A stretch of 14,151 bases of DNA from JAYGED01 sp046582565 (GCA_046582565.1 JAYGED010000231.1:1-14151); one strand, 5' to 3'. Positions 7,891 through 14,151 are shown, numbered from the stretch's first letter. Program-made: numbers and translations. The notes: generated by a model not told the origin, from the sequence alone.

Positions 7891-7918
7891 GGATTTGTTT
7901 GATAAATCACTCAAATCC
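7891..7918. repeat. Imperfect dyad / hairpin in the intergenic region
   Basis: GGATTTG (7891-7897) is the exact reverse complement of CAAATCC (7912-7918), and nested inside are TGAT (7900-7903) and ATCA (7906-7909). As RNA on the minus strand it would form the 5' stem of the proposed small RNA; as DNA it could be an operator. It is not followed by a T-run on either strand, so it is not a terminator. Confidence 0.55.
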
Positions 7919-7943
7919 TGAGGACGATAATGACGGGCACATG

Positions 7944-7959
7944 TTAAAATATGGTTAAC
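7944..7959. promoter_or_regulatory. CtrA-type binding box TTAA-N7-TTAAC
   Basis: TTAA (7944-7947), seven bases, TTAAC (7955-7959): an exact match to the consensus known for CtrA in Caulobacter and relatives. It also reads as GTTAA-N7-TTAAC, so it is symmetric. On the plus strand its right half coincides with a possible -35 (7955-7960) for a promoter with TATATG (7977-7982) as -10. On the minus strand it would lie just downstream of the small-RNA start, a repressing position. Binding is inferred from motif only. Confidence 0.45.
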
Positions 7960-7974
7960 GCGCCATGAAACCAC

Positions 7975-7980
7975 ATTATA
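7975..7980 (-). promoter_or_regulatory. Perfect -10 box of the candidate small RNA
   Basis: The minus strand reads TATAAT exactly (7980-7975). Hexamers 16-18 bases upstream (around 7997-8004) match TTGACA poorly, so promoter strength is uncertain or activator-dependent. The same AT-rich bases form the possible plus-strand -10 TATATG for the oxidoreductase, so the two promoters may compete. Confidence 0.4.
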
Positions 7981-8068
7981 TGGGATTGATGGCGCTCCAC
8001 GACATTGCCAGAGCGATCATCTTGAGGCATCGTTCCATGGTCTAAGTCTGGAAACGGGACGTGTCACC

Positions 8069-9391
8069 ATGGCGGCAAGATCAATTGAAGCCCTGCCCTG
8101 CGACGATGCCACGAACGGCTGGGCGAACAGCCTGCCGGCGCGTCAGCCGACATCCCCCCTGGAAGGCGCAATCAAAGCCGACTGGGTTGTGGTCGGCGCC
8201 GGTTTCGCCGGTCTCGCCGCGACCCGCCGTCTGGCCGAGAACCGGCCCGATGATACAATCATCCTGCTCGACGCACAGTCGATGGGTGACGGCGCCTCGG
8301 CGCGAAATTCGGGCTTTGTCATCGATCTGCCCCATAACGTGGGCAAGGAGCTTTCCGATCTTGAGGCCGAGTACCGCATCATGCGCCTCAGCCGGGCGGC
8401 GCTCGCCTTCAACGAGGAGAACGTCGCGAAACATTCCATCGCCTGCAACTGGAGCCGGCGCGGCCAGTATCTGGCGGCGGTGGCGCCCAGCGGGGTTCAG
8501 CACCTCGAAGACTTCACCAAGGAACTCGACGCCCTGGACGAGCCCTATCGGTATCTCGATAAGCAACAGACCGCCGCCGCCCTGGGTACAAGCTATTACG
8601 CCGCCGCCGTCCATACGCCCGGCACCGCGCTCATGCAGCCGGCGGCCCTGGTGCGCGGCCTGGCCGACAACATGCCCGAGAATGTCACCCTGCATGAGCA
8701 ATCGCCGGTCACCGCCATCGATTACGGCGACCGCATCCGGCTGGAGACCCCCCAGGGCAGCATTGACGCAGGCTCGATCATCCTCGCGGTCAATGGCTTC
8801 GCGCCCCAGTTCGGCCATTACAAGCAACGGATTTTCGCGGTCCGCGCCTATGCCAGCCTGACCCGGCCCCTGACGCGTGACGAGCAGGCGGCCCTCGGCG
8901 GCGAGCATGATTGGGGCGTCTTGCCGACCAACGCCTTCGCCGGCCCGACCCTGCGCTATACCCAGGACAACCGCCTGCTGTTCCGCCAGAACATGTGCTT
9001 CACCAGCCGCCTGTACACTGATCCGACCGGGCACGAAGCTGTTCGCCGGGGTCATATTCCGCTGTTCCGGGCGCGGTTTCCCATGCTGCCCGAGGTCACC
9101 TTCGAATATACCTGGGCCGGCTATCTCTGCCTGTCGAAAAACTTCGGCCACGGCTTCGGCCAACAGGCGCCCAACGTCTTCACCGCGATCTGCCAGAACG
9201 CCATGGGCGCCACCAAGGGCACGGCCTCGGGCATGCTGATCGCCGACCTCGCCTGCGGTGTCGATAACCCGCTGATCGCCGACATGGAAGCCCTCGGTCA
9301 GCCCGAGCGCCTGCCGCCCCGCCCCTTCCTCGACATCGGCGCCTGGGCCTCGATCAACTGGTGGGTCTGGCAGGGCAGAGGCGAACGCTAG
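8069..9391 (+). CDS. FAD-dependent amine/amino-acid oxidoreductase (DAO family, OrdL/PuuB/DadA-like)
   Basis: Predicted flavoenzyme that oxidises the C-N bond of an amine or amino acid; the substrate cannot be told from sequence. Seen: 440 residues. The dinucleotide-binding motif VVVGAGFAGLAATRRLAE is at 40-57, with an acidic residue at the end of strand 2 (D68), then GASARNSGF at 75-83, the segment lining the flavin in the DAO family. Near the C-terminus is a GHGFGQQAPN...GATKGTASG region typical of the second FAD-contacting stretch. About 38 residues precede the Rossmann motif, usual for OrdL-like proteins. ATG 8069 has only a weak GGGAC upstream. No transporter or partner enzyme lies on the same strand, so it appears monocistronic. 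The downstream neighbour converges on it. Confidence 0.85.
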   Translation: MAARSIEALPCDDATNGWANSLPARQPTSPLEGAIKADWVVVGAGFAGLAATRRLAENRPDDTIILLDAQSMGDGASARNSGFVIDLPHNVGKELSDLEAEYRIMRLSRAALAFNEENVAKHSIACNWSRRGQYLAAVAPSGVQHLEDFTKELDALDEPYRYLDKQQTAAALGTSYYAAAVHTPGTALMQPAALVRGLADNMPENVTLHEQSPVTAIDYGDRIRLETPQGSIDAGSIILAVNGFAPQFGHYKQRIFAVRAYASLTRPLTRDEQAALGGEHDWGVLPTNAFAGPTLRYTQDNRLLFRQNMCFTSRLYTDPTGHEAVRRGHIPLFRARFPMLPEVTFEYTWAGYLCLSKNFGHGFGQQAPNVFTAICQNAMGATKGTASGMLIADLACGVDNPLIADMEALGQPERLPPRPFLDIGAWASINWWVWQGRGER

Positions 9392-9401
9392 GCATGTTCG
9401 C
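9381..9401. terminator. Possible bidirectional hairpin between convergent genes
   Basis: GCGAAC (9381-9386) and GTTCGC (9396-9401) are perfect inverted arms around a 9-base loop that contains the oxidoreductase stop codon. The second arm touches the DUF1192 stop. Neither side has a true T-run, so any terminator here is weak. Confidence 0.25.
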
Positions 9402-9589
9402 TAACTCTTAAACACCGAGTCGGCGGCGTCGTGGGCGCTTTCCTTTTCGTCGATGGCCTCGCGGGCGCGGGCGATTTCGGCTTCCAGCTCGGTGATGTAT
9501 TCGGCCAGCATATCGAGTGACAGGACCGCCAGATTCCGGGGCTGAAATTTTGCCTCCACATGCTGCAACTTCAGATTATCGTCATCCAT
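9401..9589 (-). CDS. DUF1192 family small protein
   Basis: Small alphaproteobacterial protein of unknown function. Seen: 62 residues, acidic start MDDDN, then LAVLSLDMLAEYITELEAEIARAREAIDEKESAHDAADSVFKS in outline: a Leu/Glu-rich helix likely to form a coiled coil (about 22-50) and the ending A-A-D-S-x-F-K-S that is characteristic of DUF1192. AGGAG (9603-9599) lies 9 bases before the ATG, a good ribosome binding site. The gene starts 14 bases after the dehydrogenase stop, so they are probably co-transcribed. DUF1192 genes are, as I recall, often close to a PIG3-type quinone oxidoreductase; here that gene is 2.3 kb away on the other strand. Confidence 0.8.
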   Translation of the reverse strand: MDDDNLKLQHVEAKFQPRNLAVLSLDMLAEYITELEAEIARAREAIDEKESAHDAADSVFKS

Positions 9590-9603
9590 GCTCGATTGCT
9601 CCT

Positions 9604-10593
9604 TTAATATCCAAGCCGGGGTCGCACCCGGTTACGGAAGGGCCGCCCTTCCAGCCGTCGGGCGGCATTGTCGAAGAACAGGTTCAGGGTGAGCGGCGCG
9701 TAGGACTCCACATCGTCCGACGAAACATGCGGGGTGGCGATCAAATTGGGGACGTTCCAATAGGGCGAATTGGGCGGCAAGGGCTCCGGGTTGAAGACAT
9801 CGAGGATGGCGCCCGCCAGGCTGCCGTCCCGCAGCTTGGCGGCGAGGGCTTCATAATCGACCACGGCGGCGCGGCTCAAGTTGATCAGCCCGGCGGTCGG
9901 TTTCATCAAATCAAGGCGGCGGCGGTCTATGAGATTTCGGGTCTCCGGGGTGAGCGGTGTGGTGATCAGGACGAAGTCGGCGCGCACCAGCACCGCATCC
10001 AGAGACTCCGGGCCAAACATCTCATGGACGCTCCGGGTCTTGCGGCCGCCCCGGCGTACGCCGATAACATGGAGGCCGAAGCGCTTGGCTGCACGCGCCA
10101 CGGCGCCGCCCATTTCGCCGACTCCGATCACCGCCAGGGTCTTGCCGGTCACCGGGGTGGCGAATTGCGGATCGAAACGCCGGTTGCGCTGGGCTTCGTA
10201 GTAGGCCGGCATACGATTGTTCAGCATGAGAATCGCCATAACGCCGTAATCCGCTACCTTGGCGGCATGCACACCGCGGTTGTTGACCAGGGTGACGCCG
10301 CGCGGCAGCCAATCGAGCGGTTGCAGATGCTCGACACCAGCGCCGATGATATGGATCCATTTGAGCTTCGGCGCCACACGGGAGAGGTTCTCCTTCGGCA
10401 AATTCCAGGTCAACAGCCCTTCGGCCTGCGCCATGGAGGCGGTGAAATTATCAGTATCCCAATCGACCGTCACATCGAGCCGCTCGGCGATATCGGGCCG
10501 CCGTGTGAGCGCCGCCGCGACACGCTCGGGCGACATGCTGAATACTTCCTCGCCGGCCCTGTTGTTCTTGATATGAAGATGCATCTTATCCAT
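9604..10593 (-). CDS. D-2-hydroxyacid dehydrogenase (glyoxylate/hydroxypyruvate reductase-like)
   Basis: NAD(P)H-dependent enzyme interconverting 2-oxo acids and D-2-hydroxy acids in the cytosol. Seen: 329 residues. The Rossmann motif GVGEMG is at 157-162, with two arginines at 180-181 after the second strand, which would favour NADP(H) over NAD(H). The family catalytic residues are present: R241 in INLSRAAVVD, E270 in FNPEPLP, H289 in ATPHVSSD. Length matches the family. GAGG and AGGAG lie upstream of the ATG, inside the end of the MFS gene, which it overlaps by 8 bases. The pairing with a monocarboxylate-like transporter suggests that its substrate or product is imported by it. The exact substrate is not determinable. 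Confidence 0.92.
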   Translation of the reverse strand: MDKMHLHIKNNRAGEEVFSMSPERVAAALTRRPDIAERLDVTVDWDTDNFTASMAQAEGLLTWNLPKENLSRVAPKLKWIHIIGAGVEHLQPLDWLPRGVTLVNNRGVHAAKVADYGVMAILMLNNRMPAYYEAQRNRRFDPQFATPVTGKTLAVIGVGEMGGAVARAAKRFGLHVIGVRRGGRKTRSVHEMFGPESLDAVLVRADFVLITTPLTPETRNLIDRRRLDLMKPTAGLINLSRAAVVDYEALAAKLRDGSLAGAILDVFNPEPLPPNSPYWNVPNLIATPHVSSDDVESYAPLTLNLFFDNAARRLEGRPFRNRVRPRLGY

Positions 10594-11851
10594 CGTCTCC
10601 TACCTCTTTCCTCTTTCTAAAAGCAAAGGCGACCAACCCCATGCCGACCACCGCATAGGCGGCCGACAGCAGGGCAATCACCTCCATGCTAACCCCGGCA
10701 TCGATCATACGCCCCATGACCAGCGGCGCCAGGGCCGTGGCGAATACCATGAGCGCTGAAGTAAAAGCGCGGATCGCGCCGAGATGGGCAACGCCGTAAA
10801 GTTCCGCCCAGACCGCGCCGATCACGGTGAAGTTGGCCCCGGAGCTAAAGCCGGCGAGCAGCATATAGACAAACATGGTGGCGGGCTGATCAAACGACGC
10901 GAGCACGACCAGGCCGGCCACCATTGGCGTCAAATGAAAATGCATCATCCGCGTCGCACTGCTGCGGTCGATGAAAGCGCCGATGCCGAGAGCCGACACC
11001 ATTGTGGACCCGGCATAGACCACGAAGCCGGTGGCGAACATGGCCAGGCTCCAGCCTTTACTGTCGACCAGATGAACCTGATGAAACATCAGGCCGGTCA
11101 TAATGAACGCCGGCGCCAGCACGGCGGGCAAGAGCAGATAGAAGCGCCTATCGCGAAGCATGTCGCGGTGGGTCCATTGCCGGGCCGCCCCATTGGACGC
11201 CCCTGTGGACGCCCCACTCACGGTGCCGCCGCCCAGGGCCGCCATATATTTCAGATGATTTTGGTGGCGCTCCCCCTGGCCCTTGAGGCTCCACAGGATC
11301 AGCGGCACCAGGATCACGGCGAGGCCCAAGCCGACGGCGATCCAGGTCTCGCGCCAGCCGATGGCGGCGATCAGGATGACCGCCATATAGGGGAACATGG
11401 CCTCGCCGATGGCATGTCCGGTCGACGCCAGGCCGATCGCCAGGCCCCGCCGTTCATGAAAGTAACGCGCCATGCTGGTGACCGCCGTATGGCTCATCAG
11501 CCCCTGGCCGAAAAGCCGCAGGGTGAAGATCGCCAGGCCCAACATGACCACTGAGGATACCTGCGACATCATCAGACAGGCGGCGATCAGCCCAACGCAG
11601 ACCAGGACGCTATAGAACCTCAGGTCGATGTGATCGATCTTGCGGCCGAGCCAGATCAGTGTGGTTCCGCTGGCCAGGGTGGCATAGGCGTAAATTTCGC
11701 CGAAATCGCCATGGGAGAGATCGAATACGCCGCGTATTTCGGCGCTGAACATGGCGATGTAATAGGTCTGACCGAAGCTCGAGAAGAGCGACATCAGTAT
11801 GCCAAACGATAGAAAGCGGCGATTCGCCGCGATGAAATCCCAAGAACCCAT
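10586..11851 (-). CDS. MFS transporter, monocarboxylate-type
   Basis: Inner-membrane major facilitator carrier. Seen: 421 residues with about 12 hydrophobic segments in two halves, split by a polar central loop (about 190-235). A GRKIDH turn lies between helices 2 and 3 (69-74). The sequence YFHERRGLAIGLASTGHAIG (130-149) resembles the RRGLAxGxAxxGxxxG signature of monocarboxylate/oxalate-formate type MFS proteins. Start ATG 11851 is chosen because MGSWDFIAANRRF gives a short cytoplasmic N-terminus before helix 1; the frame stays open far upstream, but that part reads as antisense of the quinone oxidoreductase. No clear ribosome binding site. It overlaps the downstream dehydrogenase by 8 bases, supporting a shared substrate. 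The substrate is inferred, not shown. Confidence 0.88.
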   Translation of the reverse strand: MGSWDFIAANRRFLSFGILMSLFSSFGQTYYIAMFSAEIRGVFDLSHGDFGEIYAYATLASGTTLIWLGRKIDHIDLRFYSVLVCVGLIAACLMMSQVSSVVMLGLAIFTLRLFGQGLMSHTAVTSMARYFHERRGLAIGLASTGHAIGEAMFPYMAVILIAAIGWRETWIAVGLGLAVILVPLILWSLKGQGERHQNHLKYMAALGGGTVSGASTGASNGAARQWTHRDMLRDRRFYLLLPAVLAPAFIMTGLMFHQVHLVDSKGWSLAMFATGFVVYAGSTMVSALGIGAFIDRSSATRMMHFHLTPMVAGLVVLASFDQPATMFVYMLLAGFSSGANFTVIGAVWAELYGVAHLGAIRAFTSALMVFATALAPLVMGRMIDAGVSMEVIALLSAAYAVVGMGLVAFAFRKRKEVGDDG

Positions 11852-11921
11852 CGCCGGTCTGTAGCAGATGCGTTGCCTGCGGGAAACCGCTGGGGCAGAG
11901 TGGTGCCTGAATTTTTTATGC

Positions 11922-11927
11922 GAAGGA
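11922..11927 (+). promoter_or_regulatory. Ribosome binding site deciding the quinone oxidoreductase start
   Basis: GAAGGA at 11922-11927 lies 8 bases before ATG 11936. It selects this ATG over the in-frame start at 11873 and over later ATG codons at MPKTMTAIEI. Confidence 0.6.
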
Positions 11928-11935
11928 CCGTCGCC

Positions 11936-12943
11936 ATGACTTTGCCAGAAACTATGCCCAAGACCATGACCGCCATCGAGATCACCGAGCCTGGTGGTCC
12001 CGAAGTGCTGCAACCGATAGAGCGCCCGGTGCCCTCGGCGGCGCACGGCGAAGTTCTGCTTCGCGTCGAAGCCGCCGGGGTCAACCGGCCCGATGTGCTG
12101 CAGCGCCTCGGCGGGTATCCGCCACCGCCCGGCGCCTCCGACATTCCCGGCCTGGAGGTCGCCGGCACGGTGGTGGCCTTGGGCGCCGGCGACACCGGCT
12201 GGCAGATCGGCGATGGGGTCTGCGCCCTGGTCTCCGGCGGCGGCTACGCCGAATACTGCACAGCCCCCGCGGCCCAGTGCCTGCGCCTGCCAACCGGCTT
12301 CGACATGATCCGCGCCGGCGCCCTGCCCGAGACCTATTTCACCGTGTGGGAGAATGTCTTTAGGCGGGCCAAACTGGTCGGCGGCGAACGCTTCCTGGTC
12401 CATGGCGGCTCCAGCGGCATCGGCACCACCGCCATTCAGATCGCTGCGGCGCGCGGCGCACGGGTTTTCACCACCGCCGGATCGGTAGACAAATGCGCCG
12501 CCTGCGAAGGCCTCGGCGCCGAGCGGGCGATCAACTACCGCGACGAGGATTTCCTGGCCGTCATCCTCGAGCTTACCGACGGCGAAGGAGTCGATGTCAT
12601 CCTCGATATGGTCGGCGGCGACTATATGGCCAAGAACGTCAAAGCCTTGAGGACCGAGGGACGCCTCGTACAAATCGCCTTTCTGAACGGCAGCAAGATC
12701 GAATTCAACTTCCTGCCGGTGATGCTAAAGCGGCTCTCCATCATGGGCTCGACGCTCCGACCGCGCAGCATCGACGAAAAAAGCGTCATCGCCGAGGACC
12801 TCAAACGCGAAGTCTGGCCCCTGCTCGATACCGGCCGCATCGCCCCGCTGATCGATTCGACCTATCCCCTGGCCCAGGCCAGCGAGGCCCACGCCCGCAT
12901 GGAGTCGAGCGCCCATACCGGCAAGATCATGCTGACCATCTAG
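11936..12943 (+). CDS. PIG3-family NAD(P)H quinone oxidoreductase
   Basis: Zinc-free medium-chain dehydrogenase/reductase expected to reduce quinones with NADPH. Seen: 335 residues. The GroES-like N-domain (about 12-125) contains AAGVNRPDVLQRLGGYPPPPG, the PIG3/TIGR02824-type signature. The cofactor motif VHGGSSGIGTTAIQIA is at 155-170. The C-terminal part ends with HTGKIMLTI, also typical. Length is that of the family. The catalytic zinc ligands of alcohol dehydrogenases are absent, as expected. It diverges from the MFS gene across an 84-base gap and ends two bases before azlC, so azlCD may be read on the same transcript. Confidence 0.93.
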   Translation: MTLPETMPKTMTAIEITEPGGPEVLQPIERPVPSAAHGEVLLRVEAAGVNRPDVLQRLGGYPPPPGASDIPGLEVAGTVVALGAGDTGWQIGDGVCALVSGGGYAEYCTAPAAQCLRLPTGFDMIRAGALPETYFTVWENVFRRAKLVGGERFLVHGGSSGIGTTAIQIAAARGARVFTTAGSVDKCAACEGLGAERAINYRDEDFLAVILELTDGEGVDVILDMVGGDYMAKNVKALRTEGRLVQIAFLNGSKIEFNFLPVMLKRLSIMGSTLRPRSIDEKSVIAEDLKREVWPLLDTGRIAPLIDSTYPLAQASEAHARMESSAHTGKIMLTI

Positions 12944-12945
12944 CA

Positions 12946-13653
12946 ATGCCCGACAAGACGGCCGTATTCCTCCGGGGCGCGCGCGATTGTATTGGAGCTC
13001 CGGCTTTGGCCCTGGCCGCGGCGCTCACCGGCTACGGCGTGATGGCGCGGGACAACGGCCTGGATTTGACCGTTACCGTGGTCTCCGTGCTGTCCCTGTG
13101 GGGGCTTCCCGCCATGATGACCTATGCGGAACTGGTCGGCGCATCCAGCGGGCCGGTGCTCATGGCGGTGACCATCGCGCTGATCAATATCCGCACCCTG
13201 CCCATGGTCGTCGCCGCTCTGCCTTTGGTCAGAAACGGGCGGCAATTGAAATGGACTCATTTCATCTACGCCCAGTTTATTTCACCGACCAACTGGGCGC
13301 AGATCGCGGCAAAACAGGGCGAGTTGAGCGCCCCGGAACGGCCGCCCTATTTCCTCGGATTCAGCCTGGTTATGTGGCTCTGTGTTTCGCTGGGAACCGT
13401 GATCGGCTACGAATACGGCGTCGCCCTGCCCGCCTTCATGGGGCTGACATTGTTGTTCCTGACACCCTTCTTCGTGTTCTTGATGATGTCGACCGGCCAC
13501 CGCAGCGGCGGGCGATGGGCCGTGGTGATCGGCGTGGTTCTGGTTCCCCTGGCCATGTTTATATCGGCAGAATGGGGTCTGTTGATCGGCGGCATAAGCG
13601 CCGGGACGATCGGCTTCTTCCTGGGACGCAAAGCGCCGAGCGTCGAGACATGA
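12946..13653 (+). CDS. azlC: AzlC-family branched-chain amino acid exporter, large subunit
   Basis: Membrane component of the two-part AzlCD exporter for branched-chain amino acids and analogues. Seen: 235 residues with several membrane helices, an N-terminal FLRGARDCIGAPALALAAALTGYGVMAR (shape of the AzlC RGxxxxxP region), TYAELVGASSGPVLMAVTIALINIRTLPM with the conserved N-x-R-x-L-P-M type segment, and a hydrophobic C-terminal half. ATG 12946 is two bases after the quinone oxidoreductase stop and has no separate ribosome binding site, suggesting coupling. The stop overlaps the azlD start (ATGA). It is a divergent family member, so substrate is uncertain. Confidence 0.8.
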   Translation: MPDKTAVFLRGARDCIGAPALALAAALTGYGVMARDNGLDLTVTVVSVLSLWGLPAMMTYAELVGASSGPVLMAVTIALINIRTLPMVVAALPLVRNGRQLKWTHFIYAQFISPTNWAQIAAKQGELSAPERPPYFLGFSLVMWLCVSLGTVIGYEYGVALPAFMGLTLLFLTPFFVFLMMSTGHRSGGRWAVVIGVVLVPLAMFISAEWGLLIGGISAGTIGFFLGRKAPSVET

Positions 13654-13985
13654 CCGTTGGTCCCTGGAGCCTGTTGGCCATCGCCTTCGCCGCCACCTAT
13701 AGCTGGCGCGTCCTGGGGGTTTTGGTGGCCCGCCGAATCGATACCGACATGGCCATATTCGAGTGGTTCGGCTGCGTCACCTACGCCCTGGTCGGCGGCC
13801 TGATGTTCAAGGCTATCTTCTTCGCAACGTCGGAGCTGGCGACCGTCCCGCTGATCGACCGGGGCCTCGCCTTCGCCGCCGGCATGGCCATATTTACGCT
13901 GAGCAAACGAAGTGTCGGCGCGGGCTTCGTCGGTGGGGTGGCGGTGTTCGCGGGCCTGGCCCTGTGGCGGCTTGGCGGGGTGTAA
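13650..13985 (+). CDS. azlD: AzlD-family branched-chain amino acid exporter, small subunit
   Basis: Small membrane partner of AzlC. Seen: 111 residues with about four hydrophobic segments (about 4-25, 38-60, 65-85, 88-108). A TYSWRVLGVLVARRID stretch near the N-terminus resembles the T-x-x-x-R motif of AzlD. The ATG overlaps the azlC stop by four bases, and the azlCD order is the standard one. The TAA stop lies at the place where the neighbouring IS630-type element may begin, so the last residue or residues could have been altered by its insertion. Length is normal for the family, so function is probably intact. Confidence 0.82.
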   Translation: MTVGPWSLLAIAFAATYSWRVLGVLVARRIDTDMAIFEWFGCVTYALVGGLMFKAIFFATSELATVPLIDRGLAFAAGMAIFTLSKRSVGAGFVGGVAVFAGLALWRLGGV

Positions 13986-14023
13986 GAACGACGAGGGCTG
14001 TTGAACTCGCCATAACAACGTCG

Positions 14024-14151
14024 CTAGTGGATGGAGTCTAACGCTTGGTACCCTCTTTTGACGGCAGCAATAATCTTGTCTGGATCAGCGGTCCAGGTAA
14101 AGGGTTTGGGGTTTTTGTTGGTTTCGGCGACGAAGCGATTGATGGCTTCCT
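14024..14151 (-). mobile_element. IS630-family transposase, C-terminal part, cut by window edge
   Basis: Seen on the minus strand: an open frame entering from the window edge and reading EAINRFVAETNKNPKPFTWT followed by ADPDKIIAAVKRGYQALDSIH and a TAG stop at 14026-14024. The ending PKPFxWTADPDKIIAAVKRG is characteristic of the DDE transposase of IS630-family elements in alphaproteobacteria. Only about 42 residues are visible, so intactness cannot be judged. The element end should lie between this stop and the azlD stop (13986-14023). IS630 elements insert at TA, and the TA inside the azlD TAA codon is a candidate junction. Confidence 0.8.

Larger units (their letters stand above)
7825..7967 (-). 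ncRNA. Candidate trans-acting small RNA with two CCUCCC motifs
   Basis: Seen on the minus strand in order: a perfect TATAAT (7980-7975); a start expected near 7967; an imperfect hairpin with 7-bp arms GGATTTG/CAAATCC (7918-7891); a likely single-stranded stretch carrying CCTCCC twice (7888-7883 and 7869-7864); then an 8-bp GC-rich terminator hairpin (7853-7832) and seven T (7831-7825). No protein gene on this strand needs that terminator. Known: alphaproteobacterial small RNAs often expose CCUCC anti-Shine-Dalgarno motifs and end in such terminators. Inferred: a roughly 140-nt RNA that pairs with ribosome binding sites of target mRNAs. The -35 is poor and I cannot assign it to a named family. 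The alternative is an antisense or leftover transcript of the neighbouring promoter. Confidence 0.5.
7727..8068. other. Divergent intergenic region rcdA / FAD oxidoreductase
   Basis: No convincing protein gene lies here. It holds a minus-strand intrinsic terminator (7825-7853), a hairpin (7891-7918), two GGGAGG motifs (CCTCCC on minus), a CtrA-type box (7944-7959) and a TATAAT on minus (7980-7975). Part of it is proposed as a small RNA gene. The remaining 7742-7824 is AT-rich and must contain the rcdA promoter, but no clear -35/-10 pair could be picked; it includes one GANTC (CcrM-type) site, GAATC. The last 80 bases before the oxidoreductase show only weak promoter matches. Confidence 0.6.

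Noticed and set aside
7965..8045. 26-codon plus-strand open frame starting MKPHYMGLMALHD
   Set aside because: No ribosome binding site, overlaps the proposed promoter elements, and too short to support; could at most be an upstream leader frame.
8061..8861. GTG-initiated frame overlapping the FAD oxidoreductase start
   Set aside because: Out of frame with the conserved FAD motif and rich in Arg/Ser/Pro, as expected for a shadow.
8081..9163. Long minus-strand open frame opposite the FAD oxidoreductase
   Set aside because: Lies wholly inside the oxidoreductase, whose FAD motifs are clear; the antisense translation shows no family features.
10586..12673. Very long minus-strand open frame extending the MFS gene far upstream
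   Set aside because: The part beyond 11851 is antisense to the well-supported quinone oxidoreductase and has low-complexity Gly/Ala/Asp-rich composition without any domain; GC-rich DNA leaves antisense frames open.
13989..14023. CGACG/CGTCG inverted arms after azlD as a terminator
   Set aside because: Arms are only 5 bp with a long loop and no T-run; more likely part of the insertion element end.

Overview
The window is GC-rich and gene-dense, and reads as a chromosomal segment of an alphaproteobacterium, probably near Rhodospirillales. The main evidence is the canonical alphaproteobacterial order yebC-ruvC-ruvA-ruvB-ybgC-tolQ-tolR-tolA-tolB-pal, together with an RcdA/DUF1465 gene and a DUF1192 gene, two families typical of this class. 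The species cannot be named from the sequence.

Positions 1-7144 (all minus strand) hold the envelope and recombination block: a YebC/PmpR-type protein, the RuvCAB Holliday-junction resolution machinery, the YbgC hotdog thioesterase, and the Tol-Pal cell-division and outer-membrane system. Adjacent genes overlap by 1-4 bases or are separated by only a few bases, so co-transcription and translational coupling are likely. pal is cut by the left window edge. It sits behind a 217-bp gap that holds a perfect 20-bp tandem repeat and an AT-rich palindrome, so it probably has its own promoter.

Positions 7235-8068: an rcdA-like gene (minus strand) faces away from a FAD-dependent oxidoreductase (plus strand). 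The 342-bp region between them has no convincing protein gene. On the minus strand it holds a perfect TATAAT box, a stem-loop, two exposed CCTCCC (anti-Shine-Dalgarno) motifs and a strong intrinsic terminator with a 7-T tail. That is the layout of a trans-acting small RNA of about 140 nt. A perfect CtrA-type box (TTAA-N7-TTAAC) lies in the same region, beside a gene whose family controls CtrA proteolysis. This is the most interesting part of the window.

Positions 8069-13985 are metabolic and accessory: a DadA/PuuB-like FAD oxidoreductase (+); a DUF1192 gene, a D-2-hydroxyacid dehydrogenase and an MFS transporter forming a minus-strand unit; and, divergently, a PIG3-type quinone oxidoreductase followed by an azlC-azlD branched-chain amino-acid exporter pair (+). 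The MFS/dehydrogenase pair suggests import and NAD(P)H-dependent interconversion of a 2-oxo/2-hydroxy acid. The right edge (14024-14151, minus strand) carries the C-terminus of an IS630-family transposase whose element appears to end right next to the azlD stop codon.
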